Source of the DNA: Candidatus Sulfotelmatobacter sp.
Lineage (GTDB): Bacteria > Acidobacteriota > Terriglobia > Terriglobales > SbA1
Direction of reading: 5' to 3'
Assembly: GCA_030151135.1 (NCBI GenBank)
Contig: JASLEQ010000660.1
Span: forward strand, 1-12,253
DNA length: 12,253 bases
Under the pieces are notes generated by a model. That model did not search any database and was not told the DNA's origin. It was given only the letters and a program-made list of their open reading frames with translations. Every line of letters starts with the position of its first letter. Within the stretch, counting starts at the first letter, position 1. The translations under genes were made by a program, and so were the position numbers. This document shows, piece after piece, positions 7,012 to 12,253 of the stretch.

Positions 7012-7380
7012 GCAAGTTCGCAATTCAGCGCGTTTACGCATTCCTCCTGGCGGTCTAGTCAGCCTGCACCAATGCGAAGGATGAGTTTCTAGATCGGTGA
7101 AAAGCGGTTGGCTTTCATCCGCAGGCTGAGAGTAGCTATGGATGTTGATCCCCACCGGTTTCGGGCTTTGACGGCGGTAAGGCCTGTGGAGAATTTCGTC
7201 GCCTCGAGCACCTGATTCAGCACGGGACGACTTCTTGAGTGCTCGCCGAAAGCAGCCCCGGAGACGGAGCCAGTACAGCGCGCCCTAAAGGAACAACGGG
7301 GCTGATTAACGATTTCCACCGGCGCCCTGGCCGTTTCAAAAATCCTCGAAAAGTGCTTCTCGTTAGTACGGTAGATCCAA

Positions 7381-7405
7381 CGGCCGGATCTCGCCGATCC
7401 GGCCG
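7381..7405. repeat. Perfect ten-base inverted repeat (hairpin)
   Basis: CGGCCGGATC and GATCCGGCCG pair perfectly around the five-base loop TCGCC. Neither side is followed by a T run, so it is not a classical terminator. It resembles an isolated REP-like palindrome or a structural element in the gene-free stretch. Only one copy was seen in the window. Confidence 0.7.
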
Positions 7406-7565
7406 CTCCAAAAGATACAACCAGATACTCGCCGACTTCATGAACCACTCGGACAATAATGAGCCCCTCGAAAGAGCGAAGGAATAGATTGGTTTCAACC
7501 GGCCAAGATGGCGGTTTCCGGCCAAGTGGAAGGAAGACTAAAGACTTCCCAGATTTCGAAGAGCA

Positions 7566-7591
7566 CTCCCAAGGAGAAGCGTTCTTGGGAG
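7566..7591 (-). terminator. Hairpin just after the haloperoxidase gene, possible terminator
   Basis: Arms CTCCCAAG and CTTGGGAG (extendable by two more pairs including one G-T) enclose a six- to ten-base loop and begin seven bases beyond the stop codon at 7598. The following transcript has only scattered T (TGCTCTTCG), so the terminator is weak or Rho-assisted. Position and stem length support an end-of-gene role. Confidence 0.5.
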
Positions 7592-7597
7592 AACTAC

Positions 7598-8887
7598 TCA
7601 ATCATCATCGTAGACGGGACGCAAGTTGTTCTTGTAGACGGCGGCACCCACAGCTCTGCCCAAGTGCGCGCCTGCCACCTGGTCAGTTCGGAAGTGAATT
7701 CCGGCATAAACGCGGGCATCCGAGACGTCATCTGTAATCTGCTTAAAGGTGCTGTAATGCAAGACTATGTTCGGCACATCGGGGTTTGACAAGGTGATGG
7801 AATGCCCACCCTCGCCATAGATCCGCCTCGAGACCTCGGCTCCGCCGCCACTTCCGCTGCCATGATTCGATGGATAGCTCGGAAAACATGGCGTTGTGAT
7901 AAACGGGAGGTAGTTGGGATCTGCAATAGTTTTAGGGTTGCCGTCTTTGTTCCCTGCGCGTATCGCAGTTTCGGGGCGCCAAAGGTTGTAATGGTACTTG
8001 TTGAAGAATGACACCACGAAGCTGTCGCTGATGGCCATGTTGATCAGGGCCAGAGCGCGAGCATTTTCAGACAGCGAACGCCTTTGTTCCTGCGCTACCT
8101 GCCGAGCGGCCTCATTGAACAGCAAAGTTGCCGAGGAGGCTCCGTAAAACTGGGCGACATCAGCACGATCTTGTGGGCGCTCGGCGCTGTCAAGGCTTCC
8201 CACCGTTTTTACCTCGTTGTAGGCCCGGGCATATCGATTGCTCGTCAGCGCGGGAGGAGGATCGAGGAGAAACTGATTGGCACTGGGCACACCGAATGGC
8301 TTTACGTATTGCCATTGAAAAAAGACTCCCACGGGAATTCCGCTGATCACAGGACAACTAGGTGTCGCCTGCCATTCACCCGCCACAGGCGGGCCGGGTA
8401 TTTTAAATTGCGGAGGTGATGATGAACCGTCGTTAGCGCGCAGGGCCATCATGGCCGAAGCTGCAGCATCCCCTGTAGCTATGCCATCAACTTTGGCTTG
8501 GCCGTCCGGAATGGACGCCAATGAGTTGGCGCGCTTCATATCAAGGTCCGGTTTGCTGGCTGGAAAAGAGATGCTGAGCACGCGATAGGCCGCTTGGATA
8601 GCCGCTGCGTCAGCTGAAGCCCCTGGCGGCGCTAGGACGCTCCCCAGATACGGCTTGTAGTCGCCTATTATGGCGTTTACGGCTTCGAAGACAGCGAGTT
8701 GTTCGGTCGCCACGAAGCTCGCCAACGCGAATGGGTTCTGACCGTTCGCGATCGCCATATTTACGGCAATCTCGTTCCATTCCAGGACCGAATCGGCTTT
8801 CGCAGCTGCAGGCCCGCACAGGAGAGCCGCCGCCAACATGCATACTCCCAAAGTCCGCTTACCTAAACCATCATGGATTCTGTTCAT
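7598..8887 (-). CDS. Secreted vanadium-dependent haloperoxidase-type enzyme (PAP2 superfamily)
   Basis: A 429-residue exported protein of the vanadium haloperoxidase / acid phosphatase superfamily. With vanadate bound, family members use hydrogen peroxide to oxidise halides to hypohalous acid; with phosphate some act as phosphatases. An N-terminal signal peptide is visible (about 1-32: LGVCMLAAALLCGPAAAKADS). The C-terminal half holds the oxyanion site: K297 and R304 (KYHYNLWRP), S340-N341-H342 (YPSNHGS), R392 and H398 (ARVYAGIH). The spacings K+7=R and R+6=H fit the chloroperoxidase pattern, with Asn in place of the usual Gly between Ser and His. The ATG at 8887 has GGAGG seven bases upstream; the frame opens further (to 9007) but that part is not signal-like. 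It appears to be a single-gene unit. The halide or other substrate cannot be read. Confidence 0.88.
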   Translation of the reverse strand: MNRIHDGLGKRTLGVCMLAAALLCGPAAAKADSVLEWNEIAVNMAIANGQNPFALASFVATEQLAVFEAVNAIIGDYKPYLGSVLAPPGASADAAAIQAAYRVLSISFPASKPDLDMKRANSLASIPDGQAKVDGIATGDAAASAMMALRANDGSSSPPQFKIPGPPVAGEWQATPSCPVISGIPVGVFFQWQYVKPFGVPSANQFLLDPPPALTSNRYARAYNEVKTVGSLDSAERPQDRADVAQFYGASSATLLFNEAARQVAQEQRRSLSENARALALINMAISDSFVVSFFNKYHYNLWRPETAIRAGNKDGNPKTIADPNYLPFITTPCFPSYPSNHGSGSGGGAEVSRRIYGEGGHSITLSNPDVPNIVLHYSTFKQITDDVSDARVYAGIHFRTDQVAGAHLGRAVGAAVYKNNLRPVYDDD

Positions 8888-9612
8888 TGTTCTGCCTCCG
8901 AATTTCGAGTGTCTTGGGTTAGTGGTGACACGCCTTCTTGCGGAAGAGAAGCTTTGCAGCCCGAGACCTTGGGCTAGAATTCGCGTGCCGCAAAGAAGGA
9001 ACCGCATGGGGACAGGTCTTGTCTTCGCAACAGACTGATCACGGCTTACCCTGTGCGTGGCACTGCGGGGACCATATGGTGCTCAATCGTCGGTTGTCTG
9101 TTCAATAGTGCTCGCACCCTCCCAGAATTTCGTCGTTATTATCCTGGCCGGGTACTCCTTCCGCCATCTCGATCTGCTGATTGACCATGGTGGCCGACTG
9201 CTCTGCTTCGACCGCACAAAAGCAGCGTCCCCGTTTCCAGTGCGTACTAGGAGATAGGAATATGGAGGGAAATTGGCGAAAGATGAATGTAGGTTTGTTT
9301 TCGTTGTACGATGACACGACCCACCTGGGAAAGCTTTGCCCGCGAGAGAATCGGAAATTTCGGCTTGCGCGACTTGGTTTGTGTGGATTCTTGCAGGGAA
9401 GAATGATCGAATACTGGAACAGGCCGCTCCGTTTGATGCCGGCGCTGGCCGTTGCCCGAATGCACATTCAAACGGGCGTCCGCCGGCAAGGCGCATACGG
9501 AATACTTCACATAATTGATGATTTCCGAATTATCATGTCGGCAACGGACCCATAGGGTCTATGCGCGTTCCCGCAGTATTACAATCGCGACCCAATCCGT
9601 TTGAACGGCCCG
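8888..9612. other. Long stretch without a recognisable gene
   Basis: About 725 bases between the haloperoxidase start and the broken sigma gene. Overlapping open frames of 60-137 codons occur on both strands (for example 9181-9555 plus and 9083-9496 minus), but none shows a proper ribosome site with a recognisable domain. It must contain the haloperoxidase promoter near its left end; I could not assign -35/-10 boxes. A ten-base palindrome ACCATATGGT lies at 9071-9080 and a hairpin at 9516-9535. The region may be decayed coding DNA, like the pseudogenes to its right. Confidence 0.5.
9516..9535 (+). repeat. Hairpin with a UCCG tetraloop upstream of the sigma pseudogene
   Basis: TGATGATT and AATTATCA pair over eight positions (one G-T) around the loop TCCG, a member of the stable UNCG loop class. 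It lies 78 bases before the sigma-factor start. It may be a leader structure or chance; no T run follows. Confidence 0.35.
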
Positions 9613-10191
9613 ATGCCATTAACTGATTCGCCCGAAATTGAAGCCCTCCTGGCCTTGTGGGGAGAGGGAGATCGGGATGCGCTGCAGGCATTGACACCAC
9701 TGATTTACGACGAACTTTGAAGAGTCGCTCGCTAGCAACTGCCAGGGGAAATTTCCCCGCGCACGCTGAAGACCACAGCGCTGGTCCACGAGGCCTATCT
9801 GCGATTGGATCATCAACATTCGAAGCAATTTCAAAACAAGTCACATCTCATTGCCGTATGCGCTCCCTTAATGCGTCAAATCCTGGTCGGATACGAGCGC
9901 GCTAGACGGGCGGGCAAGAGAGGCGGCGGCGCTGACAAGTGCCCCCTCCAGGATGTTCACGATGATATGAGGGTTCGGCCCGTCGATCTGCTTGATCTGA
10001 ACCGTGCCCTCGACGACCTGTCCCACCTGGATCGGGAGCAGGCTCGGATCGTCGAGTTGCGTTTCTGTGGCGGCCTTTCGATCGAGGAAACCGCAGAAGT
10101 GATAGGTAAATCGCCGGCGACGGTCAAACGCGACTGGTCTACTGCTCGCGTCTGGCTGTATCAGCGGCTCAGCGGAGAGGCTCGTGCATGA
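9613..10191 (+). pseudogene. ECF RNA polymerase sigma factor (acidobacterial type), broken by two in-frame stops
   Basis: Read in one frame, 9613-10191 gives a normal 192-codon ECF sigma factor of the kind common in Acidobacteria and Planctomycetes (TIGR02999-like, recalled). It has an N-terminal region 2 opening (ALLALWGEGDRDALQAL, LIYDEL), a region 2 middle with TTALVHEAYLRL, then ARRAGKRGGG, and a region 4 helix-turn-helix, VELRFCGGLSIEETAEVIG plus SPATVKRDW. Two stops interrupt it: TGA at 9718-9720, where the family has Arg (CGA), and TAG at 9733-9735, where Gln (CAG) is expected. Both are single C-to-T changes. Everything else stays in frame, so the inactivation looks recent or the stops are sequencing errors. 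No good ribosome site precedes the ATG. The last bases overlap the next frame as ATGA, the usual sigma/kinase coupling. Confidence 0.85.
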
Positions 10192-10685
10192 CTCCGGAAC
10201 GCTGGCAAGTCGTTCGGGGAATCCTCCAGAGCGCCATGGACTTGCGCATTGCGGAGCATTGCAGGCAGCGAAACCTTCGCCTTGCCAATCAGCAGCGGGA
10301 GTTACCGGTTTCCCTGGTGAATCGCGTTAAGACAACTCCACGGGACGCAGTCAAAGAGTCCCTCATCGGATTGGAGTTTTTCTGGCGCCAGCCCGGATAC
10401 GATCCGAAGACGGATCCCATTCTCCGCGTGGAAGGGCATCGCCTGCGCCGTCGGCTGGAAACCTACTACCGCACGGAAGGCTCCGGCGATTCCTGGCGCA
10501 TCGTACTCTTCTCATCGTTTTATCCGGCACAGGCTTGGACAGCCCGAATAGGCTCCTATCCGCCACGAGTGCTCGCCCAGTTATTCCCGCCAGATTCTCA
10601 GGGTCTTGAATGCGGAAATGTCAATGCGAACACAGTCCCGCATTTCTCTGGTTTGGTACTACTGCGAACATGGATTCGCCCCTGA
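10188..10685 (+). pseudogene. Chimeric, frameshifted remnant: Ser/Thr kinase start joined to the N-domain of a TPR-type regulator
   Basis: The frame opens MTPERWQVVRGILQSAMDLR, the typical start of acidobacterial PknB-like Ser/Thr kinases that follow ECF sigma genes, but no kinase domain follows. From about codon 54 it reads DAVKESLIGLEFF, GYDPKTDPILRVEGHRLRRRLETYY, the signature of an N-terminal domain found ahead of TPR repeats or cyclase-like modules in this phylum (family recalled, name uncertain). The preceding piece of that domain, ALRSIAGSETFA, appears at 10246-10281 in a different frame, so there is also a frameshift. After about 10515 resemblance fades, and the frame runs into the 3' end of the converging histidine kinase gene (overlap 10598-10685). 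No full-length functional protein is likely. It looks like two genes fused by deletion and then decayed. Confidence 0.65.
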
Positions 10686-12046
10686 TTCTTCTTCACTAGC
10701 TCTTGAGTGATCCACAAACCCAAGCCTGTGCCGCCGATTCCTTTGGTTGAAAAGAAGGGTTCAAAGATATGGCGGAGTGTCTCCTCGTCCATGCCTTCGC
10801 CGGTGTCAGCAACCGTGATGCGTACGCCGGGGTTACCCTCGAGAGGCAGAATGGTATCGCGGCATCGTATAGTGAGTTTTCCCCCGGACCTCATGGCGTC
10901 ATAGGCATTTGAAATAAGGTTGACCATGATTTGACGGACTTCTCCGTCAAAACAGAGCAGTGGAGAGGCTCTCCTGGTATCACTGGTCGGCGCTACTCCA
11001 GCACTGACAAATCGCGCCCGGTAGAGCGCAAATACTGAATCAACGAGCGTTCCAAGGTCAATAGCCACCCGACTGCTGCTCTGCTTATAGAATCGGAGAG
11101 TTTGAGTGGCAATTTGCGAAACCCTTGCCAACTCTTCCTGTGCAGTCGCAACCAGCTGCAGGCTCTCGGCGTCCAGAGGCCGCGATTGCAGCAGGTATAG
11201 AAGGTTCGTGACCGATTCGAGTGGATTGTTAATCTCATGGGCGATAGAGCTTGCCAAACGGCCAACCGAAGCCAACTTTTCATTCTGCAGAAGCGCTCGC
11301 TCAGAAACCTTTTGGGATGTGAGGTCGTGGATGATGGCGGAAAACGCGACCAGGACTCCCGGAGCTTCTAGATGTGGGGTAAGGCTGATTGAGATTTCGA
11401 GACAGGAGCCGTCTTTTCTGACACCCGTCAACTCCCTGACGACCTGAATTCCCCGACCAAGGAGAGCTATCGCATCCTGCATTTGGGACTTCGCATCTTG
11501 ATTCAATAGAACCGCAATAGAAATTCCGAGAACTTCCTCGGATGACCAGCCAAACATGTGTCTTGCGCCTTCGTTCCAGCTTTGAATGGACCCGTCCTGA
11601 TTCAGTCGGAGGATGGCATCGGAGGCTCGGCGCACAACCTCGGAGAGTTGTTCAGCTTCTTTGCGTGCTCTCAGCAGTTCTTTTTCATAGAGCCGGCGTT
11701 GGGTCGCGTCGAAGGCGGCGAGAAAAATCCCGGCGGGGGCGCCGTCCTCTCCGCGGCGCAGGACGGCGTTCACAAAAACCGGAATCTGCTCCGCTGAAGG
11801 CAGGCTCAGTTCAAGCGAGATTCCTGTCACCGTGCCGCGCTGAAGGAGTGTGGGCAACAATTGATTCTCGTAGAACATCGCCGCTCCCTTGGTGAGCGAC
11901 TGCTGAAGGTGGATCTCAGTACAGGCCGCATTATCCATGCCGAATAGCGCTCGAAAGCTTCGGTTAGCGAAACGAACGGTTCCATCCATGTCCAGATATG
12001 CCTGGGCGCAGGGGGAGTGTTCGAAGAATTCAAGGGCTACATGCAA
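10598..12046 (-). CDS. PAS-PAS sensor histidine kinase
   Basis: A probably cytosolic sensor kinase of about 482 residues; no membrane helix is visible. PAS 1 (about 1-116) has ALEFFEHSPCAQAYLDMDG, FYENQLLP and AAFDATQRRLYEKELL, the PAS type seen in RsbP-like proteins. PAS 2 is at about 136-243. The dimerisation/phosphoacceptor helix carries H270 (SSIAHEINNPLES). The ATP domain has N380 (MVNLISNAYDAM), D414-TGEG (G1), FEPFFSTK (F box) and GTGLGL (439-444). All catalytic motifs are intact. The start is uncertain: no ATG exists upstream of PAS 1, and TTG at 12046, 12 bases past the stop of the hydrolase gene, fits best by domain boundary, although its ribosome site is weak. GTG at 12220 or 12169 would overlap the hydrolase deeply. 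No response regulator lies in the window. Confidence 0.88.
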   Translation of the reverse strand: MHVALEFFEHSPCAQAYLDMDGTVRFANRSFRALFGMDNAACTEIHLQQSLTKGAAMFYENQLLPTLLQRGTVTGISLELSLPSAEQIPVFVNAVLRRGEDGAPAGIFLAAFDATQRRLYEKELLRARKEAEQLSEVVRRASDAILRLNQDGSIQSWNEGARHMFGWSSEEVLGISIAVLLNQDAKSQMQDAIALLGRGIQVVRELTGVRKDGSCLEISISLTPHLEAPGVLVAFSAIIHDLTSQKVSERALLQNEKLASVGRLASSIAHEINNPLESVTNLLYLLQSRPLDAESLQLVATAQEELARVSQIATQTLRFYKQSSSRVAIDLGTLVDSVFALYRARFVSAGVAPTSDTRRASPLLCFDGEVRQIMVNLISNAYDAMRSGGKLTIRCRDTILPLEGNPGVRITVADTGEGMDEETLRHIFEPFFSTKGIGGTGLGLWITQELVKKNQGRIHVRSSTKPEKCGTVFALTFPHSRP

Positions 12047-12057
12047 CTGAGGTGCGA

Positions 12058-12253
12058 TTAATCCGTTTGGAGGAACTGTTTGAGAGCGTTCGTTACGTTC
12101 TCCGGGGCACTCATGTGCGGGCAATGCCCGGTCGCATCCATCAGCACGAATTGGCTGTTCGGAAGACACTTGTGAACGTATTCTCCCACTTGACGGCCCG
12201 CAATCACATCTTTTTCGCACTGCAGAATGAGGGTTCTGACTGTGACCAGCGGA
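12058..12253 (-). CDS. RsbQ-like alpha/beta hydrolase, C-terminal 64 residues
   Basis: This frame is cut by the right window edge. The visible end reads RTLILQCEKDVIAG (Asp15 of the visible part, the likely catalytic acid), VGEYVHKCLPNSQFVLMDATG and GHCPHMSAPENV (His43, the likely catalytic histidine). The GHCPHMSAPE block and GEY(M/V)H..LPNS are characteristic of RsbQ and of its plant relatives D14/KAI2. In Bacillus, RsbQ is needed for the PAS-phosphatase RsbP to sense energy stress, probably by making or delivering a small hydrophobic ligand. Here the next gene, 12 bases on, encodes a PAS-containing histidine kinase, so the pair probably works in the same way with a kinase output. The nucleophile serine and the start lie outside the window. 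Confidence 0.85.
   Translation of the reverse strand, partial: PLVTVRTLILQCEKDVIAGRQVGEYVHKCLPNSQFVLMDATGHCPHMSAPENVTNALKQFLQTD

Larger units (their letters stand above)
7012..7597. other. Gene-free stretch with hairpins
   Basis: About 585 bases between the SDR stop and the haloperoxidase stop. Open frames exist on both strands (the longest on the minus strand spans 7089-7601), but none has a convincing ribosome site or a family I recognise. The composition of the encoded residues (many Arg, Ser, Pro) looks non-coding. What it does hold is two strong hairpins, listed separately, and a short direct repeat CCGGCCAAG near 7500 and 7518. It may be the remains of a lost gene. Confidence 0.5.

Noticed and set aside
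7089..7601. Minus-strand open frame of 170 codons after the haloperoxidase gene
   Set aside because: It overlaps the haloperoxidase stop, has no ribosome site and no family resemblance, and hairpins run through it. A decayed gene cannot be excluded.
9181..9555. Plus-strand open frame of 124 codons upstream of the sigma pseudogene
   Set aside because: No properly spaced ribosome site and no recognisable domain; competing frames of similar length exist on the other strand.
9805..10191. Shorter sigma factor starting at an internal TTG
   Set aside because: It would lack most of region 2, needed for core binding and -10 recognition; the upstream in-frame sequence clearly belongs to the same sigma gene, broken by stops.

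Overview
The window reads as a chromosomal segment of a soil-type Acidobacteriota bacterium, probably of the Terriglobia group. The assignment rests on recognised family style, not a search. The clues are an ECF sigma factor of the acidobacterial type followed by a reading frame opening MTPERWQ, as serine/threonine kinases in this phylum do. Moderate GC content and several stand-alone oxidoreductase/regulator pairs fit this. I see no rRNA, tRNA, CRISPR array, insertion sequence or phage gene.

Left part (1-4080, all on the minus strand, so transcribed right to left): an SDR oxidoreductase, a secreted protein of unknown function, a membrane cytochrome b, a Tat-exported molybdopterin oxidoreductase of the YedY/MsrP-sulfite oxidase superfamily, and the N-terminal half of a DHA2-type drug exporter that runs off the left edge. 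The middle three form a compact redox module: the cytochrome should pass electrons from the quinone pool to the exported molybdenum enzyme. The SDR gene is divergent from a TetR-family repressor gene (4173-4802). The 92-base space between them holds two matching palindromes that look like repressor operators.

Middle (4803-7011): a short decayed tail of an alcohol dehydrogenase, then a second divergent pair, an AraC-family regulator (minus) and another SDR (plus). A gene-poor stretch with strong hairpins follows (7012-7597). Next is a secreted vanadium-dependent haloperoxidase-type enzyme (minus, 7598-8887) with all expected vanadate ligands. Then come about 725 bases in which I recognise no gene.

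Right part (9613-12253): a wreck of signalling genes. An ECF sigma factor is broken by two in-frame stops. It overlaps by ATGA a chimeric, frameshifted remnant that starts like a Ser/Thr kinase and continues like the N-terminal domain of a TPR-type regulator. Converging on this is an apparently intact two-gene unit on the minus strand: the C-terminus of an RsbQ-like alpha/beta hydrolase (cut by the right edge) and a PAS-PAS histidine kinase. This resembles the RsbQ/RsbP hydrolase-PAS pairing, with a kinase as output instead of a phosphatase.

No wholly new system is proven here. The best leads are the hydrolase/PAS-kinase pair, the doubled operator, the redox module with its duplicated motif, and the decayed sigma/kinase locus.
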